Of a stretch of 64,000 bases of DNA, positions 24,996-32,519 are shown one piece after another. The position numbers were made by a program, and so were the translations under genes. Positions within the stretch are counted from its first letter, which is position 1. Every line of letters begins with the position of its first letter. The DNA comes from JBBPZA01 sp963797015. Its GTDB lineage: Bacteria > Actinomycetota > Thermoleophilia > Solirubrobacterales > Solirubrobacteraceae. Where the stretch lies: assembly GCA_963797015.1 (NCBI GenBank), contig CAWCNV010000001.1:124001-188000 (forward strand). The letters are read 5' to 3'. The notes beneath the pieces were generated by a model, which saw nothing but the letters and a program-made list of their open reading frames with translations, ran no database searches and had not been told where the DNA came from.

Positions 24996-26285
24996 ATGGC
25001 GGTCATGACCACCGATCCCGCACCGCGGCGCGTGCTGATCGCAGGAGGCGGCGTAGCCGGCCTCGAGCTGATGCTCGCCCTGCGCGACCTCGCCGGCGAA
25101 CGCGTAGACGTCACTCTCCTGTCAGAGGAAGACGAGTTCGCCTACCGCCCCCTGTCGGTGGCCGAGCCCTTTGGCCTCGGCGAGGTGCGCCGCTACTCGG
25201 TCAGCAATCTCTGCGCCGAGCACGGCGCCTCGTTCGTGCGTGGACGCCTGATCGGTGCCGACAGCGACCGGCACGTCGCCTTGATCGATGCGGGGGAGCA
25301 GAGTTACGACGAGCTCGTCGTAGCGCTCGGCGCCGACCGCCGCGCGGTGTTCCCGGATGCGCTCACCTTCATCGACCAGCGCAGCGCGCCCGGCTACCGC
25401 ACGCTGCTCGATCACGTCGCCGACGGCTCGGTCAAGAGCATCGCCTTCCTCGTCCCTTCGGGTGCGGTGTGGCCCTTCCCGCTCTACGAGCTCGCCCTGA
25501 TGACCAGCGCGTTCGCAGCGGATCGTGAACGGGAGGTCGAGCTGAGCCTCGCGACTCCCGCCTCCGCCCCGCTGGCGCTGTTCGGCGCAGCCGCGCGCGA
25601 CGCGATGTCCCAGCTTCTGGCCGACCGCGGGATCGTGGTGCACGCGGGCTACGACGTGCGGACGAATGGGGAGGGCCGGGCTCTGCTCGAACCCAACGGC
25701 CCCGCGCTCGCGGCCGACCACCTGGTCGCGCTTCCGCGCCTGTACGGGCCGGCGCTACGCGGGCTTCCGCACGACAACGAACTGTTCATCCCGGTGGACG
25801 AGTATGGGCGCGTAGAGGGCGCCGACTGCGTTTGGGCGGCCGGCGACTGCACGACCTTTCCGGTCAAGCAGGGCGGCATCGCGGCTCAACAGGCGGACAC
25901 GGTTGCCAGCGCGATCGCGGCGAAGGCAGGCGCCCCCGTCGAGGCGGCCCCCGCGCGGCTCGTGCTGCGTGGAATGCTGCTCACCGGCCGCCCGCCCACA
26001 TGGCTGCGCGCGTCTATCGTCGAAGGGCGCGCCGCGGATTCGGTGACCGCCGGCAGCGCTCTCTGGTGGCCGCCGGCCAAGATCGCGGGCGATCGACTGG
26101 CCCCGGCGCTGGGCTCGGTCGACGCCTACCGGGCGTGGCGCCAGGCGAGCGGGGGGGACGTCGTACCCGTCGAGGTGGAGCTCGAGACACGCCCGCCCGG
26201 AGCACCTGGCGGCGAGCGCCGTGCGATCCTCGCCCGCGCGGCGGGAGAGGACGAGCCGCGGCTGCTCGAGCGCGACGCGCTCTAG
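24996..26285 (+). CDS. SQR/NDH-2-like FAD-dependent oxidoreductase (3 of 3)
   Basis: A flavoprotein of about 429 residues, paralogous to the two upstream. It has VLIAGGGVAGLELMLALRD (FAD Rossmann), YDELVVALGAD, VWAAGDCTTFPVKQGGIAAQQAD and ALWWPPAKIAGDRLAPAL. It has three Cys (NLCAEHG; ADCVWAAGDC), but two are in the FAD motif region and do not match the spacing of SQR catalytic cysteines. The start is ATG 24996 or 25005; no clear SD distinguishes them. It lies 56 nt after ackA on the same strand and overlaps the convergent TVP38 gene by 4 nt. Having three copies in one operon suggests specialised quinone reductases or subunits of a complex. Confidence 0.85.
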   Translation: MAVMTTDPAPRRVLIAGGGVAGLELMLALRDLAGERVDVTLLSEEDEFAYRPLSVAEPFGLGEVRRYSVSNLCAEHGASFVRGRLIGADSDRHVALIDAGEQSYDELVVALGADRRAVFPDALTFIDQRSAPGYRTLLDHVADGSVKSIAFLVPSGAVWPFPLYELALMTSAFAADREREVELSLATPASAPLALFGAAARDAMSQLLADRGIVVHAGYDVRTNGEGRALLEPNGPALAADHLVALPRLYGPALRGLPHDNELFIPVDEYGRVEGADCVWAAGDCTTFPVKQGGIAAQQADTVASAIAAKAGAPVEAAPARLVLRGMLLTGRPPTWLRASIVEGRAADSVTAGSALWWPPAKIAGDRLAPALGSVDAYRAWRQASGGDVVPVEVELETRPPGAPGGERRAILARAAGEDEPRLLERDAL

Positions 26286-27067
26286 CGCCGGCCGTTCGCG
26301 CCACCATCCAACGAGGCGCTGGGCCCGCTCGAGCAGGTGCTTGCTCTGGGCTGCGAGGGCGGCTGGGGCCTCGCGCCACTCTCACCGAGCCGCCGCCGGG
26401 CCAGCCAGTGCCCGCCGACCACGAGCGCGACCGCGACCGCGGCGGCCAGCCACACCGCCGGGTCGCTGAACGACAGGCCCTCGAGCCGCGAGCCGAGGTA
26501 CACCACGGTCACGAACAGGGGCAGCGAGCCGACGAACGTCGTCCACGTGAAGCGCCACACGGGCACGCGCAGCGCGCCGGCCACGTAGCCGATCCCGCTG
26601 TAGGGGAGCAACGGGATCAGGCGCACGGCGAGCAGGCCGATCGCGCCGCCGCGCTCGACGACGCGCTCGACGCGCTCGACGCGCTCGCGCCCGGCCAGGC
26701 GGCGCAGCGCGGGCCGCCCGAGGTGGTGGCCGATCGCGTAGGCGACGATGCTCGACGCCGTCCAGCCCACCATCACGATCGCCAGCCCGAGCCAGAAGCC
26801 GTACACGTAGCCCGCGGCGGCGTTGGCCACCTCGGTCGGAAAGATCACGACGGCGTGGATCAGGCACAGGGCGATCAGCACCAGCACCCCCCCGACGCCC
26901 CACCCGCGCAGGTCGCTCCGCAGCCGCGCGGTGTCGCCGTGCAGGGTTGCCGAGAAGGCGTCGCGGAGCGGTGCGATCGCGGCCACGAGCACGACCATCA
27001 CCACGACGGAGACGACGAGCAGCAGGACGGCGGTTCGCGCCGAGGCGGGGGGCGGTGCGCGCCTCAT
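26282..27067 (-). CDS. TVP38/TMEM64 (VTT-domain) membrane protein
   Basis: A six-helix membrane protein of about 261 residues in the TVP38/TMEM64/DedA-related VTT family. It shows FPTEVANAAAGYVYGFWLGLAIVMVGWTASS (family GxxxG entry motif), GGAIGLLAVRLIPLLPYSGIGYVAGALRVPVWRF (conserved RLIPxxP) and a last helix ending HWLARRRLG. VTT proteins are implicated in lipid scrambling/undecaprenyl-phosphate recycling in several bacteria; the role here is unassigned. A 9-bp microrepeat (three copies around 26656-26685) encodes RVERVERVVER in a loop. The ATG at 27067 is preferred, 33 bp from the divergent gene. Confidence 0.82.
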   Translation of the reverse strand: MRRAPPPASARTAVLLLVVSVVVMVVLVAAIAPLRDAFSATLHGDTARLRSDLRGWGVGGVLVLIALCLIHAVVIFPTEVANAAAGYVYGFWLGLAIVMVGWTASSIVAYAIGHHLGRPALRRLAGRERVERVERVVERGGAIGLLAVRLIPLLPYSGIGYVAGALRVPVWRFTWTTFVGSLPLFVTVVYLGSRLEGLSFSDPAVWLAAAVAVALVVGGHWLARRRLGESGARPQPPSQPRASTCSSGPSASLDGGANGRR

Positions 27068-27099
27068 CGCTTCGAGCGTAACCACCTAGGATTCTCGCG

Positions 27100-28485
27100 A
27101 TGAGCGCCGAGGGGCTTCGCGCGGCGGAGCTGAAGATGCGGCGGGAGGGCGTCCCCGAGGTCTTCGTCGACACCTTCCGGCACTACTACCGGCAGCTCGA
27201 GCAGGGCGTCTCCGGGCTCCTGCCCGACTCCCAGCTCGAGCCCGTCGGCGAGCTCCCCTCCGCCGCGGAGCTGTCCTCGCGGCCCGAGACCGAGCGCGAC
27301 GCGCTCGGGCGCGCGGTGGCGATCAAGCTCAACGGCGGGCTGGGGACGAGCATGGGCATGACCGGACCCAAGTCGCTGCTGCCGATCAAGGAGGGTCTCA
27401 CCTTCCTCGACATCGTCGTGCGGCAGGTGCTCGAGCTTCGCCGGCGTACGGGCGCGCGCCTGCCGCTCGTGCTGATGAACAGCTTCTCGACCCGCGACGA
27501 GACCCTGGCCGCGCTCGCGCGCCACCCGGAGCTGGCCGAGGGGCAGGACGTGCCGCTGGACTTCGTGCAGCACAAGGAGCCCAAGCTGCTCGCCTCCGAC
27601 CTGACACCGGTGAGCTGGCCGCCCGATCCCGAGCTCGAGTGGGCGCCGCCGGGGCACGGCGACCTCTACACCGCGCTGGTGACCTCCGGGATGCTCGAGA
27701 GCCTGCTCGGCGGCGGCTACACGCATGCGTTCGTGTCGAACATCGACAACCTCGGCGCCGTGCTGGAGCCGCGCATCCTGGCCTGGATGGACGCCGAGCG
27801 CGCGCCGTTCGTGATGGAGGTCGCCGCACGCACGCCGTCGGACCGCAAGGGAGGCCACCTGGCCGCGCGGCGCGACGGGGGAGGGCTCGTGCTGCGCGAG
27901 ATCGCCCAGACGCCGGAGGAGGACCTCGACTCCTTTCAGGACGTCGGCCGCTGGCGCTACTTCAACACCAACACCCTGTGGGTGGACCTGCGCGCGCTCG
28001 CCGAGCTCCTGCGCGCACGCGACAACGTGCTCGGGCTGCCGATGATCGTCAACCACAAGACCGTCGATCCGACCGACTCGGACTCGCCCGAGGTGATCCA
28101 GATCGAGACCGCGATGGGCGCCGCCGTTGGCGTCTTCGAGGGGGCCGGCGCGCTGCGCGTCGAGCGCACCCGATTCGCGCCGGTCAAGACGACCAACGAC
28201 CTGCTCGCGCTTCGCTCCGACGCCTACGTGCTCACGGACGAGGCCCACGTGGTGCTCAACCCGCGCCGGGGGGGCCGCGGTGTGTTCGTGGACCTCGACC
28301 CCCGGTACTACAAGCTCGTGGCCGACTTCGAGGAGCGCTTTCCGGCGGGGCCGCCGTCGCTCGTGGAGTGCGACCGTTTCGTGGTGCGCGGGGACGTGCG
28401 GTTCGGCCGGGGAGTGGTGGCGCGCGGGGCGGTCGAGCTCGAGGGCCCGCGGACGGTGCAGGACGGGGAGGTGTTAGAGGGCTAG
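27100..28485 (+). CDS. UTP-glucose-1-phosphate uridylyltransferase (UDPGP family)
   Basis: A 461-residue eukaryotic-type UDP-glucose pyrophosphorylase, forming UDP-glucose from UTP and glucose-1-phosphate. It has the nucleotide-binding LNGGLGTSMGMTGPKSLLPIKEG (about 76-98), MNSF, FVQHKEPKLLA, PPGHGDLYTAL, FVSNIDNLGAVLEP, and FNTNTLWVDL followed by VKTTNDLLALRSDAY. The architecture (UDPGP rather than GalU) is typical of several actinobacterial lineages. The C-terminus ends in a short left-handed helix-like segment (FVVRGDVRFGRGVVARGAV). ATG at 27100. It overlaps the convergent small-membrane-protein gene by 4 nt. Confidence 0.92.
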   Translation: MSAEGLRAAELKMRREGVPEVFVDTFRHYYRQLEQGVSGLLPDSQLEPVGELPSAAELSSRPETERDALGRAVAIKLNGGLGTSMGMTGPKSLLPIKEGLTFLDIVVRQVLELRRRTGARLPLVLMNSFSTRDETLAALARHPELAEGQDVPLDFVQHKEPKLLASDLTPVSWPPDPELEWAPPGHGDLYTALVTSGMLESLLGGGYTHAFVSNIDNLGAVLEPRILAWMDAERAPFVMEVAARTPSDRKGGHLAARRDGGGLVLREIAQTPEEDLDSFQDVGRWRYFNTNTLWVDLRALAELLRARDNVLGLPMIVNHKTVDPTDSDSPEVIQIETAMGAAVGVFEGAGALRVERTRFAPVKTTNDLLALRSDAYVLTDEAHVVLNPRRGGRGVFVDLDPRYYKLVADFEERFPAGPPSLVECDRFVVRGDVRFGRGVVARGAVELEGPRTVQDGEVLEG

Positions 28486-28868
28486 CTCGTGCCCCCGCCT
28501 CCCGAGGTCGCGATCGCGACGATCACGACGACGACGATCGCGATCACGTAGAGCGACAGCAGGACGGTCCCGATGATCCCGACGATCTTGCCTGCGGTGG
28601 CCATCTCCTTGCCGCTGTAGCGATCGGGGTCGGTGGCGATCGTCTGCTCCGCCCCGCGGCCGATGAACCACGCGAACGGAGCGGCGATCGGGCAGAAGAC
28701 GATGCCGACTATCCCCAGCACGAGCGCGAGCACGGCGCCGGGGACGGTCTCGCGCATCGGAGTGCCGGGTCCCCAGCCGGGGCCGCCGCCGTAGGGCGGT
28801 TGGCCGTAGGGAGGCTGACCGTACGGCGGAGGCGGCGGGCCGTAGGGAGGAGGCGGCTGACCGCTCAC
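28482..28868 (-). CDS. Pro/Gly/Tyr-rich DUF4190-like membrane protein
   Basis: A 128-residue protein with a cytoplasmic Pro/Tyr/Gly-rich N-terminus (repeats of PPYGQ, about residues 4-36) followed by two helices: VPGAVLALVLGIVGIVFCPIAAPFAW and IVGIIGTVLLSLYVIAIVVVVIVAI. This is the DUF4190-type layout common in actinobacteria (roles unknown, sometimes cell-envelope or division associated). The GTG at 28868 overlaps the stop of the upstream DUF2752 gene as GTGA. In-frame sequence further upstream is a shadow of that gene. Confidence 0.78.
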   Translation of the reverse strand: MSGQPPPPYGPPPPPYGQPPYGQPPYGGGPGWGPGTPMRETVPGAVLALVLGIVGIVFCPIAAPFAWFIGRGAEQTIATDPDRYSGKEMATAGKIVGIIGTVLLSLYVIAIVVVVIVAIATSGGGGTS

Positions 28869-29335
28869 GCGACGCCTCCGGCGAGTTGGACGGCCCACGC
28901 CGCGGTGACGACCGCAAGGGCAACAGGCGCGAGTGCGCGCGGCGGCCGCGCGCGCACGCCGCGGGCGACGGCTCGGCCGGTGTAGTAGAGCCCAGGGCCG
29001 GCGAGCACCAGCAGGAGCGGCCCGAGCGGGTTGAGGTGCAGGCTTGCGCGCCAGTCCCCGGCGCCGAGCGCGAGCAGGCTGTGCGTGAGGCCGCAGAACG
29101 GGCACGGCAGGCCGGTGACGGCGTGGAACGGGCACGTGACTGGCCCGGCCGCGACCGCGTGCGCGGCCGGTGCGATCGCGCCGAGCGCCGCGGCGCCGAG
29201 CGTCGCGACGCAGACGGCCGCCGCCACGAGCTCCAAGCGGGGCGCCGGGGTCACCCGCACGGGCTCCACTCGGCGCGCCGGGGTCACCCGCACGGGCTCC
29301 ACGCGCACCGCAGCGGTCCCCGGCACGGACTCCAC
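28865..29335 (-). CDS. DUF2752 membrane protein (first copy)
   Basis: A protein of about 156 residues with the DUF2752 signature CPFHAVTGLPCPFCGLTHSL and LHLNPLGPLLL between helices. The paired CPxx and CPFCGLT cysteines define the family; function is unknown but a thiol or metal site at the membrane is likely. The start is uncertain: GTG at 29335 is used, and several in-frame GTGs follow inside a 33-bp tandem repeat coding VEPVRVTPARR twice. It lies just downstream of a second DUF2752 gene and is coupled to the DUF4190 gene. Confidence 0.75.
   Translation of the reverse strand: MESVPGTAAVRVEPVRVTPARRVEPVRVTPAPRLELVAAAVCVATLGAAALGAIAPAAHAVAAGPVTCPFHAVTGLPCPFCGLTHSLLALGAGDWRASLHLNPLGPLLLVLAGPGLYYTGRAVARGVRARPPRALAPVALAVVTAAWAVQLAGGVA
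29243..29302. repeat. 33-bp tandem duplication inside the DUF2752 gene
   Basis: A 27-nt block beginning CGCCGGGGTCACCCG occurs at 29243 and again at 29276, a period of 33 bp (11 codons). It duplicates VEPVRVTPA(R/P)R at the protein N-terminus. Length is a multiple of three, so the frame is kept. Recent slippage is likely. Confidence 0.8.
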
Positions 29336-29358
29336 TCCCGCCGCCTGCTTCCGCGGCC

Positions 29359-29853
29359 TCAGCGGATGTAGCCGAGGTTGGCCAGCGCGATCGACCATGC
29401 GGGCAGCAGTATCGCGATCGGGACGGCGGCGGCCGCCCACGGCCGCGTGCGAAGCAGCGCCCCGGCCTCCCGTGCGACGGGCCCGATCGCCGGCCGCCCG
29501 CGCACCGCCCGGAAGACCATCACGAGCGCCCAACCTGCGAGCGCGAGCCACAGCACCAGCCAGCTCCAGTTGTAGTGAAGCGCTCCGGCGAAGTCGCCGT
29601 TGACGAAGTGAACGAACGCCCGCGTCGCACCGCACCCGGGGCACGGGACCCCGGTCGCCTCCAACATCGGGCACTGCCACAACCCCCCGTGGTCCGCGGA
29701 GCCGGCATGGGTGAACAGGCCAACGGCCACTACCGGCGCCACCAGGCCGCCGAGCAGGAGGGCCCCGGAAGCTCCCGGTCGCCCGGGTCCGACTGGCGAC
29801 GCGGCCCGCGCGCGCAGGCCTTGCAACGCAAGGGTCCGATTCACATCAGGCAC
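29359..29853 (-). CDS. DUF2752 membrane protein (second copy)
   Basis: A 164-residue membrane protein with the DUF2752 core QCPMLEATGVPCPGCGATRAF and FAGALHYNWSWLVLWLALAGW. A first hydrophobic helix (ALLLGGLVAPVVAVGLF, about 31-47) and two later helices flank it. It is paralogous to the downstream gene but diverged, mainly sharing the CP-x(9)-CPxCGxT cysteine core. It starts the DUF2752-DUF2752-DUF4190 operon on the minus strand. ATG at 29853. No enzymatic role can be assigned. Confidence 0.8.
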   Translation of the reverse strand: MPDVNRTLALQGLRARAASPVGPGRPGASGALLLGGLVAPVVAVGLFTHAGSADHGGLWQCPMLEATGVPCPGCGATRAFVHFVNGDFAGALHYNWSWLVLWLALAGWALVMVFRAVRGRPAIGPVAREAGALLRTRPWAAAAVPIAILLPAWSIALANLGYIR

Positions 29854-29956
29854 GCTACGCCATGCGCCGAGGTTCCGGCTGCGTATCGCCTGTCGAACGG
29901 GACGCGACGTGGGCCCTCCGGTCGCGGGCGCTGTCGGGAAGATCGAGCCCTCGGCT

Positions 29957-30739
29957 TCAGCTCTTTGGGCCGAGAAATGAATCGAGGTACGCGACGTGTT
30001 CCTTGCCGGAGACGTAGACCGTTAGCACCTCCGTCTCGCTCGGAGTCGAGAGCGTCCAATGGACCCCCAGCCGGTCACAGGTGTCACAGAAAAGCTCGAT
30101 GATGTCCCTCGAAGTGTTCCTGAAGCTGTAGCGCGGGCACTCCCACCCGCCCCTCCCCGTATTGACGAAACGGCAGCCGTCGGAGTGGTAGAGGCCGGCG
30201 AACAACATCGTTGGACGGCAGTCGGCGATCAGCTGTTGCCAGGTCTCGAGCCTGATCCTCCGTTCATGCTTCTTGCCGGGACCGTGCTGTGGAAACAAGC
30301 ATGGCCACGACTTCGAGTACGAGTTGACCTCGACGTAGGTCCTTCTGATTCGCTGCACGTTGACCCGGCACCCCGGCAACAGGATCCGCATGGCGTTACC
30401 TGTCGCCTGAATGATGTCGGGATATCGAGCATCGAGCGAAACCCGTAAGCGATACACGCCGCGGGGGTGGGCCGCCAGGCATCCATCGCCGAGGTACATG
30501 CCGAGCAGATAGGCGTATGACGAGAAGGCGGGGAGCTCAATCTGATGCGTGCGCCCGCCGCATCGCTTGCATCCGGCAATCCGACCGGCACGCGAGCGCA
30601 TAGGCGTGCGACCGCGGAGCCACTCGCTGATCGTGCTCCGTGGAATACCGAGTTCGCGCGCGATCTCGCACGAATTCCGTCCGGCGGCGCGCAGCCCGAC
30701 CGCGGCTTGCACAACGTCCGGAGGATGCGTCACGAACAC
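29957..30739 (-). CDS. LAGLIDADG-like endonuclease with helix-turn-helix
   Basis: A protein of about 260 residues. The N-terminal HTH (VVQAAVGLRAAGRNSCEIARELGIPRSTISEWLRG) is followed by a Cys pair (CKRCGG) and two LAGLIDADG-like motifs, AYLLGMYLGDGCL (about 100) and MLFAGLYHSDGCR (about 185). Conserved acidic residues sit where homing-endonuclease metal ligands lie. Free-standing genes of this type are frequent in actinobacteria next to tRNAs. The open frame continues upstream through tRNA-Leu, which cannot be its start; GTG 30739 or 30733 is likely. Lower GC than its neighbours suggests acquisition. It may act as a nuclease or as a domesticated regulator. Confidence 0.7.
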   Translation of the reverse strand: MFVTHPPDVVQAAVGLRAAGRNSCEIARELGIPRSTISEWLRGRTPMRSRAGRIAGCKRCGGRTHQIELPAFSSYAYLLGMYLGDGCLAAHPRGVYRLRVSLDARYPDIIQATGNAMRILLPGCRVNVQRIRRTYVEVNSYSKSWPCLFPQHGPGKKHERRIRLETWQQLIADCRPTMLFAGLYHSDGCRFVNTGRGGWECPRYSFRNTSRDIIELFCDTCDRLGVHWTLSTPSETEVLTVYVSGKEHVAYLDSFLGPKS

Positions 30740-30745
30740 ATGTTC

Positions 30746-30783
30746 GCATCCACGGCAGACGGAAGCATCCACGGCAGACGGAA
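30746..30783. repeat. 19-bp tandem repeat, two copies
   Basis: Two exact adjacent copies of GCATCCACGGCAGACGGAA (30746-30764 and 30765-30783), between tRNA-Leu and the endonuclease-like gene. They may be a recognition or insertion scar. Two copies without spacers exclude a CRISPR array. Confidence 0.85.
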
Positions 30784-30790
30784 GAGGTGA

Positions 30791-30874
30791 TGCGGCTGGA
30801 GGGATTCGAACCCCCAAGGGCTTTCGCCCACGGCCTCCTGAGGACCGCGCGTAGACCAGTTCCGCCACAGCCGC
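30791..30874 (-). tRNA. tRNA-Leu (anticodon CAG)
   Basis: An 84-nt class II tRNA read on the minus strand. The acceptor GCGGCTG pairs with CAGCCGC. The anticodon stem CGGTC/GGCCG encloses loop CTCAGGA (anticodon CAG, reading CUG). A variable arm TGGGCGAAAGCCC and T-arm GGTTCGAATCC follow. CCA is not encoded. Confidence 0.95.
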
Positions 30875-30955
30875 CGGTCCGGACACAATAGCGGCGAGGC
30901 GTCCGCTGCCGGAGGGGTGGAACCGCCGGTAACGGTGGCCTAGATGCCGCCCGGT

Positions 30956-31423
30956 TCACGCACTTCGGAGATGCTCGACGAGGCGGTCGATGAACACGGC
31001 CTGCGCCGCGAGCAGCTTCTCGCGCGCCTGGTCGAGCGGGAACCAGCCGGCGCGATCGATCTCGGGGAACTCGCGACGCCTGCCCGAGCGCGGCGGCCAT
31101 TCCAGCTCGAACGTGTTACTGCGGACTCCCCCGGGGTCCAGGTCTCCCTCGACGGCAAATGCAGTCACCACCTTTCCGCCCCGCTGACGGCTCTCGCCGA
31201 GGTCGACGAACTCCGCCTCGGGAGGCGGGCTGCCGAGCTCCTCGGCGAACTCGCGGATCGCGCCGGCGCGCGGTTCCTCGCCGGCCGCGAGCTCGCCCTT
31301 GGGGATCGACCACGCGCCGGCGTCCTTCTTCGCCCAGAACGGCCCACCGGGATGGACCAGCAGGACCTCGGGCCCGTCCGCCGTCGCGCGGTAAAGCAGG
31401 ATCCCGGCGCTCCGCGCCGCCAC
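30956..31423 (-). CDS. Nudix hydrolase
   Basis: A 155-residue Nudix protein with SAGILLYRA at the N-terminus, WSIPKGELAAGE and the Nudix box spanning GELAAGEEPRAGAIREFAEELG (about residues 43-64), which includes REFAEE metal ligands. WPPRSGRRREFPEIDRAGW and a C-terminal VFIDRLVEHL resemble the diadenosine-polyphosphate/NTP-type Nudix hydrolases common in actinobacteria. Substrate is not determined. It is monocistronic between two tRNA genes. ATG at 31423. Confidence 0.88.
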   Translation of the reverse strand: MAARSAGILLYRATADGPEVLLVHPGGPFWAKKDAGAWSIPKGELAAGEEPRAGAIREFAEELGSPPPEAEFVDLGESRQRGGKVVTAFAVEGDLDPGGVRSNTFELEWPPRSGRRREFPEIDRAGWFPLDQAREKLLAAQAVFIDRLVEHLRSA

Positions 31424-31530
31424 TCCCGGAACCTAGCGGCTCCACGACCGGCCCGCGGCCCGTTCGACCCATCTTTCGCGCCCCCCGGGCCGCTCAACAC
31501 CCGTTCGCTACGCTGTCCGCCGCGCCCCGC

Positions 31531-31603
31531 GCCGCTATCGTCTAGGGGACTAGGACGCCGCCCTCTCACGGCGGAAACCCGGGTTCGAATCCCGGTAGCG
31601 GTA
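31531..31603 (+). tRNA. tRNA-Glu (anticodon CTC)
   Basis: A 73-nt tRNA with acceptor GCCGCTA paired to TAGCGGT. The anticodon stem CCGCC/GGCGG encloses loop CTCTCAC (anticodon CTC, codon GAG). The T-arm is GGGTTCGAATCCC. CCA is not encoded. It marks one edge of the accessory NTF2-like segment. Confidence 0.95.
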
Positions 31604-31611
31604 CTCCCGAA

Positions 31612-31633
31612 CCCCGCTCCAGCAGCGGGGTTT
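31612..31633 (+). terminator. Terminator after tRNA-Glu
   Basis: Inverted repeat CCCCGCT-ccagc-AGCGGGG followed by TTTCG, 9 nt past the tRNA-Glu 3' end. Its 3' arm is part of the sequence repeated at 34094. Confidence 0.7.
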
Positions 31634-31642
31634 CGCCGTTTC
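31624..31642. repeat. Direct repeat at left edge of accessory segment
   Basis: AGCGGGGTTTCGCCGTTTC, matched at 17 of 19 positions by AGCGGGGTTTCGTGGTTTC at 34094-34112. The two flank a 2.45-kb segment beginning at the tRNA-Glu terminator. This is the layout of attachment sites after integration at a tRNA locus, although no integrase is present. Confidence 0.45.
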
Positions 31643-31765
31643 AGAGGACCCGCGGGACAACTGGCGGGACAACGCGACGCTCGGGGGCGCCCCTGGGACT
31701 GGCTGGGAGTCCACCCGAAAGGCCAGTTCGTCCTCGGCAGCCCACGTCGGGGAGGCGAGTTCGCC

Positions 31766-32023
31766 ATGCAGATCGGGGCGATGAAGGTTCAGAAGGACGC
31801 GACGCCGGAGGAGCACGGCGTACGAGTCACTACGCAACCGGGCGGCGAGGGCGCGCGCAGTTCGGATTGGTACCGGGAGGAAGCGTCCGCCAAAGCACGC
31901 TACAAGCAGCTTGTGGACGAGTGGCGCGAGCACGATGGCCGGTTGCTAGCCCGGATGCAGCGCGTCGAACAATTCGCGGTAGTCGAACAAGAGTTCATCG
32001 TCACTCGGCCCACGACGTACTGA
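31766..32023 (+). CDS. Small hypothetical protein (85 aa)
   Basis: An 85-residue charged soluble protein: MQIGAMKVQKDATPEEHGVR near the start and YREEASAKARYKQLVDEWRE then ARMQRVEQFAVVEQEFIV toward the end. It is likely helical in the second half. ATG at 31766 follows GGAGG by 10 nt; an open frame extends upstream through the tRNA-Glu region and is not meaningful. No family is recognised. It lies within the putative integrated segment; the 31643-31765 stretch before it holds nothing I can identify. Confidence 0.45.
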   Translation: MQIGAMKVQKDATPEEHGVRVTTQPGGEGARSSDWYREEASAKARYKQLVDEWREHDGRLLARMQRVEQFAVVEQEFIVTRPTTY

Positions 32024-32120
32024 TAGCCCGTCATTTTCTGAGCGTGCTTATGGGTATCGCGCGCTCGGGCGGCTGCGCAAAACCCCCTGAACCGGGCCTG
32101 CACGGGATACTCAGCGGGCG

Positions 32121-32516
32121 ATGTCGCAGGAGAACGTGGAAGCCGTGCGAGCCAACTTCGAGGCGTGGAACGCGGGTGACATGGATGCACTTCGTGAGCG
32201 GTTCGACCGCGACGTCATCATGCGGATGCCGGAGGGTTGGCCGGAGGCTGGACCGTTCGTCGGCAGGGAAGCGGTCATGCGCCAGTTGGAGCAGCAGCGC
32301 GAGACCTGGGACGCCGACGCCTTTGAACTAATCAGCGACTTCATCGATGCTGGCGACCGAGTCGCGGTCAGGTTCATCTGGCGAGGCGCAGGCTACGGCC
32401 CTGGGGCAAACATCGAGGCAACGGGCGTCTACACGGTACGCAAGGGCAGGATCATCGGCATTGAGCACTTCTGGAATCACGCCGAAGCCCTCCAAGCCGT
32501 GGGGCGGTCGGAGTAG
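32121..32516 (+). CDS. NTF2-like (SnoaL-type) protein, array member 1
   Basis: A 131-residue NTF2-fold protein: MSQENVEAVRANFEAWNAGDMDALRE (helix 1), then FVGREAVMRQLEQQRETWD, AGDRVAVRFIWRGAGYGPGANI and a C-terminal FWNHAEALQAVGRSE. This MSQENVE...EALEAVGLSE format defines a large paralogous family in Thermoleophilia and related actinobacteria. Members are small cytosolic proteins, possibly hydrolases/isomerases or ligand binders, mostly unassigned. The ATG at 32121 follows GGGCG. The next family gene begins 3 nt after its stop. Confidence 0.85.
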   Translation: MSQENVEAVRANFEAWNAGDMDALRERFDRDVIMRMPEGWPEAGPFVGREAVMRQLEQQRETWDADAFELISDFIDAGDRVAVRFIWRGAGYGPGANIEATGVYTVRKGRIIGIEHFWNHAEALQAVGRSE

Positions 32517-32519
32517 CCG

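Noticed and set aside
20691..26285. Calling the three flavoproteins sulfide:quinone reductases
   Set aside because: The catalytic cysteines are absent; a general SQR/NDH-2-like label is safer.
30746..30783. Possible CRISPR-like repeat
   Set aside because: Only two directly adjacent copies, no spacers and no cas genes in the window.
30740..30886. N-terminal extension of the LAGLIDADG-like ORF
   Set aside because: It would be translated from the tRNA-Leu gene and the 19-bp repeats; the HTH begins after 30739.
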